A DNA stretch of 64,000 bases from Streptomyces venezuelae ATCC 10712 (lineage in GTDB: Bacteria; Actinomycetota; Actinomycetes; Streptomycetales; Streptomycetaceae): NCBI RefSeq assembly GCF_008639165.1, contig NZ_CP029197.1:5336001-5400000 (forward strand). Direction: 5' to 3'. Under the pieces are notes generated by a model. That model saw nothing but the letters and a program-made list of their open reading frames with translations. It made no database searches and was not told the origin of the DNA. Made by a program: the position numbers and the translations under genes. Positions 1 through 8,800 of the stretch are shown here, piece after piece (the stretch's first letter is position 1; each line of letters opens with the position of its first letter).

Positions 1-1020
1 CACACCCTCCATCTGCGCCGCGGCCGGCTCCTCCTCGCCCTCGGCGACGGCACCGCCGCGGCCGGCGAACTCACCGCCGCGCTCACCCTCCACGAGAGCC
101 CCGCCGCCCTCCTCGACCTCGCCGACGCCCTGCACCTCGCCGAGGCCGACCCGGGCCGGATCGGGCCCGTCCTCGACCGCGCCGAACCCCTCCTCGGGGA
201 CGCCCGCGCGCTCCGGCTGCGCTTCATCACCGCCCGCGCCCGGCTGTACGACGCCGAGGGCGACGGAGCCGCCGCCGACGCCGCCTACGAGGAAGCCACC
301 CTGCTCGCCCCCGCCGACAGCGAACAGCGCGGCCCGCTCCTGCTCACCTGGGGCGGCTCGCTGCTGCGCCGGGCCTCGGCCGCCACCGGCACGGCCCCCG
401 TCGACCGTGCCGAGGGCGTGCTGCGCGAGGCCCTCACCCGGCTGCCCGCCGGAGCGCCCGAGCGGGCCAGGGCACGGACCCTGATCGGCAGCGTCCTCGC
501 GCTCCGCTTCCACCGCGCCGGCTTCCTGCCCGACCTCTTCGAGAGCCGCCACGTGCTGGAACAGGCGCTCCGGGGCACCCAGGACCCGGGCGAGCGCGCC
601 GAGGTGTGGCTGCAACTGGGCCGGGTGCGCCTGGAGCTGGCCGAAACCGCGCGGGACGGGGTGATCGGCGACGCCCTCACCGCGTACCGGAACGCCGGGG
701 AGGAATCCCGTACCGCCCACGGCGACGACCCCGGGACCGTCACCGGCGCCCGGGCCCGGCACGCCCAGGGAGCCGTCCTGCTGCTGATGGGCCGTCCGGG
801 CCGGGCCAGGACGGCGCTCCTCGCCGCCGCCGAGCAGTGGCGGCGGCTCACGGGCCGCCTCGTCGAGGTGGACTGGGCGGACGTCGAGCGGACCAGGACC
901 CTGCTGCGCGAGGTGGAGAGCGCGACGGGCGCGGACCCCGGCGGCCTCGCCGGAGCGTCCGCCGAGGAACGGCGGAGGATCGCACCCCCCTGGTGGGCCT
1001 GGAGCGGCGGCACGGGGTGA
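1..1020 (+). CDS. TPR-rich protein, C-terminal part (5' end outside window)
   Basis: The frame is open from the first base to TGA at 1018-1020, so this is the last 339 residues of a larger protein. It is made of helical, Ala/Leu/Arg-rich repeats of about 34-40 residues with TPR-like spacing (for example around residues 20-60, 85-115, 165-200 and 245-285). It ends in an unusual Trp-rich tail, APPWWAWSGG. No catalytic motif is visible in this part. It lies 148 bp upstream of a small FxSxx-COOH-like peptide gene on the same strand. Large TPR proteins are common partners in FxS-type loci, so a link is possible, but the N-terminal domain that would define the protein is not in the window. Confidence 0.75.
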   Translation, partial: HTLHLRRGRLLLALGDGTAAAGELTAALTLHESPAALLDLADALHLAEADPGRIGPVLDRAEPLLGDARALRLRFITARARLYDAEGDGAAADAAYEEATLLAPADSEQRGPLLLTWGGSLLRRASAATGTAPVDRAEGVLREALTRLPAGAPERARARTLIGSVLALRFHRAGFLPDLFESRHVLEQALRGTQDPGERAEVWLQLGRVRLELAETARDGVIGDALTAYRNAGEESRTAHGDDPGTVTGARARHAQGAVLLLMGRPGRARTALLAAAEQWRRLTGRLVEVDWADVERTRTLLREVESATGADPGGLAGASAEERRRIAPPWWAWSGGTG

Positions 1021-1168
1021 GCTTCTGAAGAGCCTGTGAGGATCGGCTGGATAACGGGGGCGTGAATGGGCGCAGTTGAATCGAATGGGTTTCCGGTCTC
1101 CCGGGGTCGGGAAGAACCGCTGCGCCGCTACGACCGTGGGGGACAGCGTCGGTGAGGAGGAGCCGAGA

Positions 1169-1366
1169 GTGTTCGAGCGTACGGAGTGGACGACCGGTGT
1201 CGGCCGCGGTGCCGGCCGGTCGCCCCAGCTGCCCGATCTCGCGGCCGTCGATCTGCGGACCTTGCGCGTCATGGACGACGCCGTCGTCGGCGCGGCCGTC
1301 GAGAGAGTGCTGCGCCACCCCTCGGACCTGGTCGTCTCCTGGCCCGAGGACGCCTTCGTCGACTGA
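1169..1366 (+). CDS. FxSxx-COOH-like (FxsA-type) precursor peptide, atypical C-terminus
   Basis: A 65-residue peptide. The GTG start was chosen because GAGGAGG lies at 1154-1160, 8 nt upstream; an upstream TTG in frame (1076) has no such site. The middle region LPDLAAVDLRTLRVMDD, followed by an amphipathic VVGAAVERVLRH helix, resembles the leader of the FxSxx-COOH family, small RiPP-type peptides encoded beside cyclophane-forming radical SAM maturases. The family hallmark F-x-S-x-x at the extreme C-terminus is missing; this peptide ends SWPEDAFVD. Trp and Phe in the tail could be modification sites, which is inference. It is followed 87 bp later by an HExxH-type peptide hydroxylase gene. The family call rests on the leader pattern and on the neighbours. 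Confidence 0.6.
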   Translation: MFERTEWTTGVGRGAGRSPQLPDLAAVDLRTLRVMDDAVVGAAVERVLRHPSDLVVSWPEDAFVD

Positions 1367-1453
1367 CCCCGGAAGGCCCGGAGCGGCCCGGCGCGCACGG
1401 CCCGGCGGCCGCACCGACCGCTCGGATCCAGCCGAATTCACCGGGCGCCGGGA

Positions 1454-2734
1454 ATGATCGCCGCGCCGCCGCGCCCCGCGGCCTTCGCCGCGCTCGCGGC
1501 CACCCGGCCCGGCCCCGCCGGGGCGGCCTTCCTGCGGTCCGGTGTGCACGCCCGCCGGCTGCTGCTGCTCAAGGCCCTGCTCGTCCGGGTCCGGCGGCAC
1601 CGGGACGAGCTCGCCCCCGAGACGCTGCGCGGCTTCGAGACCGCCTGGAGCCTGCTCGAACGGACCGAGCGCGGCGCCCCCGGCGTGGTCCGCGGCGTCC
1701 TCGACTACCCGACCACCGGGGCCTGGCTCGCCGCCGCCCTCACCGAGCCCGTGGGCCCCGCCCTCGACCGGCACCTGGCCCGCCTCGAACTGATCGCCGC
1801 CACCGCCGCCCTGCGGGCCGGCCGCCCGCTCGACCTGCTGGTCCGGGCCCCCGGCGGCGTGCTCTCGCTCCCGGGCGTCGGCAGCGTCCTGGTGGCGCCC
1901 GGCCCCGTCCGGCTGACCTCCCGTGCCCAGGTCGTACGGATCCGCTCCGAGGGCGCCTCGGGGGCCCCGGCGGCCCTGCTGCGCCTCGCCGACGGCCGTA
2001 CCGGCGCGGTGACCGGCAGCGGCCCCGGCTGGCGCGGACTGCGCGGACTGTCCGGCGGCGCCACCCGGCTCGACGACCTCGACCCGTACCGGGTGCCGCC
2101 CGGCGGGGTCGGGACCCCGGCCCGGTTCGCGGCCGAGCGGCCCGATGTGGACCACGCCGTGTGGTCAGGGCACTGGCGGGCCGCCCGGGAGCTGCTGCGG
2201 CGGACCGACCGGGACCGGGCGGCCGAGGTCGGGCGGGCGGTCGGCGCGCTCGTCCCGCTGCGGCCGCAGGGTCCGCGCTCCGTCGGCGCCACGCTCAGCG
2301 TCGCCCCCGGAGCCGTCCTGATGACGCCCTCGGCGGGCGCCTGCGACATGGCGGAGACGCTCGTCCACGAGCTGCACCACAGCAAGCTGTCCACCCTGCA
2401 CGAACTGGTGCCGCTCTATCGCCCCGGCTCCACCGCCGCGCTGTACCGGGTGGGCTGGCGCACCGACGCGCGTCCGGTCGCCGGGGTCTTCCAAGGGGCG
2501 TACGCCCACCTGGCGTTGGCCGATCTGTGGTGGCGGGCGAGGGACGCCCCGGGCGTACCGGGGGCGTGGGGCGCCCGGGCCGCTCAGCAGTTCGACCATG
2601 TCCACGATCAGGTGGGTGAAGCCTTGGCGATGCTGCTTGAATCCGATGAACTGACCAATGAGGGCCGGGAGTTCGCCCGGCAAATGAGGCAGCTCCATGC
2701 GAGCCTCGGCGCGAGCCCCAGGGCCCGTGGGTAA
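1454..2734 (+). CDS. HExxH motif-containing putative peptide beta-hydroxylase (RiPP-associated)
   Basis: A 426-residue protein with the zinc/iron-binding motif HELHH at residues 305-309, inside the context ETLVHELHHSKLSTLHELVPLYRP. This is characteristic of the HExxH-type peptide modification proteins found with FxSxx-COOH and similar RiPP precursors. In several of those systems the domain is fused to a radical SAM enzyme; here it is a stand-alone protein. The N-terminal ~280 residues are Ala/Leu/Arg-rich and look helical. The expected substrate is the small peptide encoded just upstream. The proposed reaction, hydroxylation of a side-chain beta carbon in the core peptide, is known for relatives and inferred here. 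The 3' end lies 58 nt before the chosen start of the next gene. Confidence 0.72.
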   Translation: MIAAPPRPAAFAALAATRPGPAGAAFLRSGVHARRLLLLKALLVRVRRHRDELAPETLRGFETAWSLLERTERGAPGVVRGVLDYPTTGAWLAAALTEPVGPALDRHLARLELIAATAALRAGRPLDLLVRAPGGVLSLPGVGSVLVAPGPVRLTSRAQVVRIRSEGASGAPAALLRLADGRTGAVTGSGPGWRGLRGLSGGATRLDDLDPYRVPPGGVGTPARFAAERPDVDHAVWSGHWRAARELLRRTDRDRAAEVGRAVGALVPLRPQGPRSVGATLSVAPGAVLMTPSAGACDMAETLVHELHHSKLSTLHELVPLYRPGSTAALYRVGWRTDARPVAGVFQGAYAHLALADLWWRARDAPGVPGAWGARAAQQFDHVHDQVGEALAMLLESDELTNEGREFARQMRQLHASLGASPRARG

Positions 2735-2792
2735 CACTGTGCCCACGGCACATGACACTGCGTTGCGCGTGAGCGGGACGGGAGACGTACAG

Positions 2793-5700
2793 ATGGCGGA
2801 ACAGCGGTCGGGCGGGGGCGCGGAGAGCCACGGGGGCAGGGCCGCCCCCGAGCACGTCCTGGTGGTCTTCCCCGGGTACCACCGCCCCTGGGCGGCCTGG
2901 ATCAACCAGCGCCTCGAAGCCCACGGCGTACGCGCCACCCTCCAGCGCTGGGACCCGCCCCGCGAGGTCCCCCTCGAGGACTCCCTCGGCGACCTGCTGC
3001 TCGCCCGCGGCCAGGTCCTCCTCGTCCTCAACGACTGGTTCTTCGAGCTCGGCCCCCGGCCGGCCGGCGAATGGAACGACGTCCTGCGCGGCTTCGTCGC
3101 CGCCCACGCCGAGCGCTTCGCCGCCGTCAACCTCACCAACCGCACCCTGCTCCCCTCCACCGCCGTCCTCGAACCCGTCAGCCTCTGGGGCGTCGGCGAG
3201 GAGGAGGCGGAGGCCCGGCTGCTCGGCCGGCTCGCGATCGAGCCCCGCAGGTCCGCCGGCCGCCGCATCCCGGCCGCCGCCCTGGCCCGCTACCCCGACA
3301 ACCCGCCGGAGATCTGGGGCGACATCCCCCGCCGCAACCCCCGGTTCACCGGCCGCGACGACCTCCTGACCACCCTTCAGGAGCGGCTCATGGACGCCGA
3401 GCGGGGCAGCGCCGCCTGCACCCTCCTCGGCATGTCGGGCATCGGCAAGACACAGATCGCCGCCGAGTACGCCCACCGGTTCAGCCCGGACTACGACGTC
3501 ATCTGGTGGGTGAACTCCGACGACCGCAACGTCCAGCGCGACCGCCTCGGCGAACTCGCCGTCAAGCTCAACCTGCCCACCGGCAGCGAGCCCGGCGAGC
3601 GCATCCGGGCCGTCCGCGAGGCTCTGCGCCGGGGTGACCCGCACGCCCGCTGGCTGGTCGTCTTCGACGGCTGGGACGACACCGACGGCATCGACGTCAT
3701 GCTGCCCCAGGGCCCGGGCCACGTCCTGATCACCTCCCGCAACCGCGGCTGGCGCGAGCACACCGACGTCCTGGAGATCCCCGGCTTCGACCGGCGCGAG
3801 TCCACCGGCTACCTCATGCGCCGCGCCCCGCAGATCAACGCGGCCGAGGCCGACGAGGTGGCCGCCGAGTTCGGAGACGTACCCCTGCCGCTGGTCCAGG
3901 CCGCCGCCTGGCTCGGCGAGTCCGGCATGGAGGCCGCCGAATACCTCCGCATGGTCCGCGACGGACGCCTCTCCACCGTCGACGAGCCCTCCCCGGGCGA
4001 CGGCATGCCCAACGCCTCCCTCACCTCCTGGTCGATACTGATCAACCGGCTCCGTCTCTCCCAGCCGCAGGCCATCGACATCCTCAGCCTGTGCGCCTCC
4101 TTCGCCCCCGGCCGCATCCCCCTCGGCATCGTCCGCGCCTACCCCCAGGCACAACTGCCCGAGGACCTGCGCTGGATGGCCACCGACCTGCCCGCCTGGA
4201 CCCGGGCGCTCGACACCCTCGTCAACTTCTCCGTGCTCACCCGCGAGACCCGCGGCCCGGTCACCACCGACGACATCGGCCCCCACCAGGAGTCGATCCA
4301 CATGCACCGCCTGGTGCACGACATCGTCGCCCGCCTCACCGACGGCGAGCACCGCGACGCCCACCGCAAGGCCGTCCGCACCCTCCTCGCCGAGGCCGAC
4401 CCGGGCAACCCCACGGACAGCCGGCACTGGCCCCGCTACTCCGAACTCCTGCCCCACCTGGAACCCTCCGGCGCCCTGCGCAGCACCGACCCCCGCATCC
4501 AGGTCGCCGTCCTCAACTGCCTCCGCTTCTGCGACCGCAGCGGCGAGTACAAGGCCGGCATCCGGCTCGCCCAGCGCATCCGGCACGAGTGGACCGCCTT
4601 CATGGAGCCCCTCGCCCCGCACATGCAGGAACTCACCACCCTCGAAGGCGACATCCTGCGCCGCTACGGCCGCTTCCGCGAGGCGTACGATCTCGACCTC
4701 GCCCAGCGCGAGCGGCTCGCCGCAGCCGAGAACACCGACCAGCTCGGCGAGCTCCAGACCAAGGTCTCCATCGCCCGCGACCTCCGCTTCCTCGGCCAGT
4801 ACCAGGAGTCCGAACAGCTCCAGCGCGAAGCCCTCGCCGAAGCCCGCGACCTGCTGGGCGAGACCCAGTTCCTCACCCTGGTCGCCCGCCACAACCTCGG
4901 CGTGGTGCTGCGCATGCTCGGCCGCTACCAGGAGGCCTACGAGCAGGACACCGACACCCTCGCCCGCTGCGAGGCCGTCCTGCGCCCCCACCACGCCTCC
5001 ACGCTCAACTCCAACAACGCCGTCGCCCAGGACCTCCGGCTGCTCGGCCGCTACCGCGAGGCCCTCGGCCGCCAGGAGGCCAACGTCCGGCTGCACGTAC
5101 GCATCCTGGGACCCCAGCACCTCCACACCCTGTACGCGCAGAGCCAGCTGGCGCTCTGCCGCCGCCGCGAGGGCGGCTTCCAGCAGGACATCGGCGCCAT
5201 GATGGCGAGCGTCCTCGAGCACCTGGAACAGGCGTACGGCCGCGACCACTACGTGACGCTGTCGGCCGTCACCAACTACGCCAACTTCCTGCGCGAACAC
5301 GGCGACCTCGACCTGGCGAGGGAACTCATCACCGAGGCCGAGGCCGGCTACCGCGCCCTCCTCGGCCCCGCCCACCCCGTCTCCACCGGCGTCCTCGCCA
5401 ACACGGCCCTGGTGATGCAGGCCTCCGGCGAGCGGGCCGCCGCCCTCACCATGCTGGAGTCCGCACTCGCCGGACTCACCGCCACCCTCGGCTCCGACCA
5501 CCCCTGGGTGTTCGGCTGCGCCCTCAACACCACCGCCGCCCGCAACTTCAACGGCCGGGTGTACGAGGCCGCCGAACTCAGCCGCGACACCCTCCGCAGG
5601 GCCCGGCACGCCCTCGGCAACGAACACCCGCTGACCCTCTCCTGCCAGGTCGCGCTCGCCACCGACCTGCGCGGCCTGCGCGAGACCGACGAGGCGGGGA

Positions 5701-5816
5701 AGCTGGAGGAGGACGCGCTGCTCACCCTCACCAGGACGCTCGGCGCCCAGCACCCGCACACCCTCTCGGCACGCCAGCGCAACCGCCCGTACTGGGACTT
5801 CGAGGCCAACCTCTGA
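2793..5816 (+). CDS. fxsT: FxsT-like protein: TIR-like domain, NB-ARC NTPase, tetratricopeptide repeats
   Basis: I start at ATG 2793, which has GGGAG about 9 nt upstream; an in-frame ATG at 2697 would overlap the previous gene. The protein is then 1007 residues. Residues ~18-150 (HVLVVFPGYHRPWAAWINQRL...) look like a TIR-type fold. The entry motif RNPRFTGRDDLL precedes an NB-ARC/STAND NTPase with Walker A GMSGIGKT at 213-220 and a Walker B-like WLVVFDGWDD near 287-296. From about residue 480 to the end there are many TPRs of the kinesin-light-chain type (LGxxHPxTLxxxxNLA variants). The architecture matches the 'FxSxx-COOH system tetratricopeptide repeat protein'. It may act as a regulator or signalling partner of the peptide system; its biochemical role is not established. 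Confidence 0.75.
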   Translation: MAEQRSGGGAESHGGRAAPEHVLVVFPGYHRPWAAWINQRLEAHGVRATLQRWDPPREVPLEDSLGDLLLARGQVLLVLNDWFFELGPRPAGEWNDVLRGFVAAHAERFAAVNLTNRTLLPSTAVLEPVSLWGVGEEEAEARLLGRLAIEPRRSAGRRIPAAALARYPDNPPEIWGDIPRRNPRFTGRDDLLTTLQERLMDAERGSAACTLLGMSGIGKTQIAAEYAHRFSPDYDVIWWVNSDDRNVQRDRLGELAVKLNLPTGSEPGERIRAVREALRRGDPHARWLVVFDGWDDTDGIDVMLPQGPGHVLITSRNRGWREHTDVLEIPGFDRRESTGYLMRRAPQINAAEADEVAAEFGDVPLPLVQAAAWLGESGMEAAEYLRMVRDGRLSTVDEPSPGDGMPNASLTSWSILINRLRLSQPQAIDILSLCASFAPGRIPLGIVRAYPQAQLPEDLRWMATDLPAWTRALDTLVNFSVLTRETRGPVTTDDIGPHQESIHMHRLVHDIVARLTDGEHRDAHRKAVRTLLAEADPGNPTDSRHWPRYSELLPHLEPSGALRSTDPRIQVAVLNCLRFCDRSGEYKAGIRLAQRIRHEWTAFMEPLAPHMQELTTLEGDILRRYGRFREAYDLDLAQRERLAAAENTDQLGELQTKVSIARDLRFLGQYQESEQLQREALAEARDLLGETQFLTLVARHNLGVVLRMLGRYQEAYEQDTDTLARCEAVLRPHHASTLNSNNAVAQDLRLLGRYREALGRQEANVRLHVRILGPQHLHTLYAQSQLALCRRREGGFQQDIGAMMASVLEHLEQAYGRDHYVTLSAVTNYANFLREHGDLDLARELITEAEAGYRALLGPAHPVSTGVLANTALVMQASGERAAALTMLESALAGLTATLGSDHPWVFGCALNTTAARNFNGRVYEAAELSRDTLRRARHALGNEHPLTLSCQVALATDLRGLRETDEAGKLEEDALLTLTRTLGAQHPHTLSARQRNRPYWDFEANL

Positions 5817-5837
5817 CGTACGGCGGGACGGAACGCC

Positions 5838-5873
5838 GGAGGCCCGGCACCCCCTCGGGGGTGCCGGGCCTCC
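5838..5873. terminator. Bidirectional terminator between fxsT and kgd
   Basis: A perfect 17-bp inverted repeat, GGAGGCCCGGCACCCCC at 5838-5854 against its complement at 5857-5873, with a 2-4 nt loop. It lies between two convergent genes, so it can serve both. There is no strong U-tract, as is common for terminators in Streptomyces. Confidence 0.8.
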
Positions 5874-5899
5874 TCACGTCGGACGACGCGGTACGACGA

Positions 5900-8800
5900 T
5901 CAGGCGTCGAAGACCTCGTTGACCAGCTGCTGCTGCTCCGCCTGGTGGCGCTTGGCCGAGCCGACCGCCGGGGAGGAGGAGTGCGGACGGGAGATCCGGC
6001 GCAGGCGCTCGCCCGCCGGGATGTCCGCGCCGACCGCCAGGTCGAGGTGGTCGATCAGGTTGAGCGCGATGAACGGCCAGGCACCCTGGTTCGCCGGCTC
6101 CTCCTGCGCCCAGATGTACTTCGCCGCGTTCGGGTACTTGGCGATCTCGGCCTGGAGCTCGGCACCCGGCAGCGGGTACAGGCGCTCGAGGCGGATGATC
6201 GCGGTCTCCGTGTCGCCGCGCTTCTGCCGCTCGGCCTCCAGGTCGTAGTAGACCTTGCCGGCGCAGAAGACGACCTTGCGGACGTCGGCCGGGTTCGCCG
6301 TCGCGTCACCGATCACCGGGCGGAAGCCGCCGGTGGTGAACTCCTCCACCTTGGACGCCGCGGCCTTCAGACGCAGCATCGACTTCGGGGTGAAGACGAT
6401 GAGCGGCTTGTGGTGCGGGTTGTGGACCTGCCAGCGCAGCAGGTGGAAGTAGTTCGACGGCAGCGTCGGCATGGCGACCGTCATGTTGTCCTGGGCGCAC
6501 ATCTGGAGGAAGCGCTCCGGGCGCGCGGACGAGTGGTCCGGGCCCTGGCCCTCGTAGCCGTGCGGCAGGAGCAGCGTGACGCCGGAGGTCTGGCCCCACT
6601 TCTGCTCGGCCGAGGAGATGAACTCGTCGACGACGGTCTGCGCGCCGTTGACGAAGTCACCGAACTGGGCCTCCCAGATGACCAGGGAGTCCGGGCGGGC
6701 CAGCGAGTAGCCGTACTCGAAGCCCATCGCCGCGTACTCGCTGAGCAGCGAGTCGTAGACGTTGTAGTGGGCCTGGTCGTCGGTCAGGTAGAGCAGCGGG
6801 GTGTAGTCCTCGCCGGTCTCCTGGTCCACCAGGACCGCGTGACGCTGGCCGAAGGTGCCGCGGCGGGAGTCCTGGCCGGACAGCCGGACCGGGGTGCCCT
6901 CCATCAGCAGCGAGCCGATGGCGAGGGTCTCGCCGAAGCCCCAGTCGATGGTGCCGTCGTCGATGGAGGCGGCACGGCGCTGCATCTGCGGCAGCAGACG
7001 CGGGTGGACCGTGATCCGCTCCGGGATGGTGACCTGCGACTCGGCGATCCGCTTCACGACCTCGGCGGAGACCGCGGTGGTGACGCCGACCGGGAAGGCG
7101 GCCTTGGCGTCCGGCACGGTCGCCGTCGCCGGGGCGGCGGTGGCCTCGCGGACCTCGGCGAACACCTTCTCCAGCTGGCCCTGGAAGTCCTGGAGCGCCT
7201 GCTCCGCCTCTTCGAGGGTGATGTCGCCGCGACCGATGAGCGACTCGGTGTACAGCTTGCGCACCGAACGCTTCTTGTCGATCAGGTTGTACATCTGCGG
7301 GTTGGTGAACTGCGGGTTGTCGCCCTCGTTGTGACCGCGGCGGCGGTAGCAGATGAGGTCGATCACGACGTCCTTGTTGAACGTCTGGCGGAACTCGAAG
7401 GCGAGCCGCGCGACGCGGACCACGGCCTCCGGGTCGTCGCCGTTCACGTGGAAGATCGGCGCCTCGATCATGCGGGCCACGTCGGTCGCGTACATCGAGG
7501 AACGCGAGGACTCCGGGGCGGCGGTGAAGCCGACCTGGTTGTTGATGACGATGTGGACCGTGCCGCCGGTGCGGTAGCCCCGCAGCTGCGACATGTTCAG
7601 CGTCTCGGCGACGACGCCCTGGCCGGCGAAGGCCGCGTCACCGTGCAGGGCGACGGGCAGGACGGTGAAGTCCGTGCCGCCCTTGTTGATGACGTCCTGC
7701 TTGGCGCGGACGATGCCTTCCAGGACCGGGTCGACCGCCTCCAGGTGCGAGGGGTTCGCGGCCAGGGAGACCTTGATCTGCTCGCCGTCGAGACCGGTGA
7801 AGGTGCCCTCGGCGCCCAGGTGGTACTTGACGTCGCCGGAGCCGTGCATCGACTTCGGGTCGAGGTTGCCCTCGAACTCGCGGAAGATCTGCGCGTACGA
7901 CTTGCCGACGATGTTCGCCAGGACGTTCAGCCGGCCGCGGTGGGCCATGCCGATGACGACCTCGTCGAGGCGCGATTCGGCGGCCGAGTCGATGACCGCG
8001 TCGAGCAGCGGGATGACGGACTCGCCGCCCTCCAGGGAGAAGCGCTTCTGGCCGACGTACTTGGTCTGCAGGAAGGTCTCGAAGGCCTCCGCGGCGTTCA
8101 GCCGGCGCAGGATCCGCAGCTGCTCCTCGCGCTCCACGCGGGAGTGCGGGCGCTCGACGCGGTCCTGGATCCACTTGCGCTGCTTCGGGTCCTGGATGTG
8201 CATGAACTCGACGCCGGTGGTGCGGCAGTACGAGTCGCGGAGCACGCCGAGGATGTCGCGGAGCTTCATCATCGACTTGCCGGCGAAGCCGCCGACCGCG
8301 AACTCCCGCTCCAGGTCCCACAGGGTGAGGCCGTGCTCGGTGATGTCCAGGTCGGGGTGCTTGCGCTGCTTGTACTCCAGCGGGTCGGTGTCGGCCATGA
8401 CGTGGCCGCGGACCCGGTAGGAGTGGATGAGCTCGAAGACGCGCGCGGCCTTGGTGACGTCGTCGTCGTGCGAGGCGTCGATGTCCTTGAGCCAGCGGAC
8501 CGGCTCGTAGGGGATGCGCAGGGCCTTGAAGATCTCGTCGTAGAAGCCCTCCTCGCCGAGGAGGAAGTTGGCGACGACGCGCAGGAACTCGCCGGAGGCG
8601 GCGCCCTGGATGACCCGGTGGTCGTACGTCGAGGTCAGGGTCATGACCTTCGAGATGCCCAGCTTGTTCAGGGTGTCCTGGGAGGTGCCCTGGAACTCGG
8701 CCGGGTAGTCCATCGAGCCGACGCCCATGATGACCGACTGTCCGGGCATCAGGCGCGGCACGGAGTGGACGGTGCCGAGGCCGCCGGGGTTGGTCAGGGA

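Noticed and set aside
2295..5759. 1154-codon open frame on the minus strand
   Set aside because: It lies opposite the clear NB-ARC/TPR gene, and its Gly/Ala/Val/Glu-rich translation has no motif.
5348..5809. Minus-strand ORF inside fxsT
   Set aside because: Antisense shadow of the TPR-coding region, with Ser/Arg/Ala-rich translation and no start signal.
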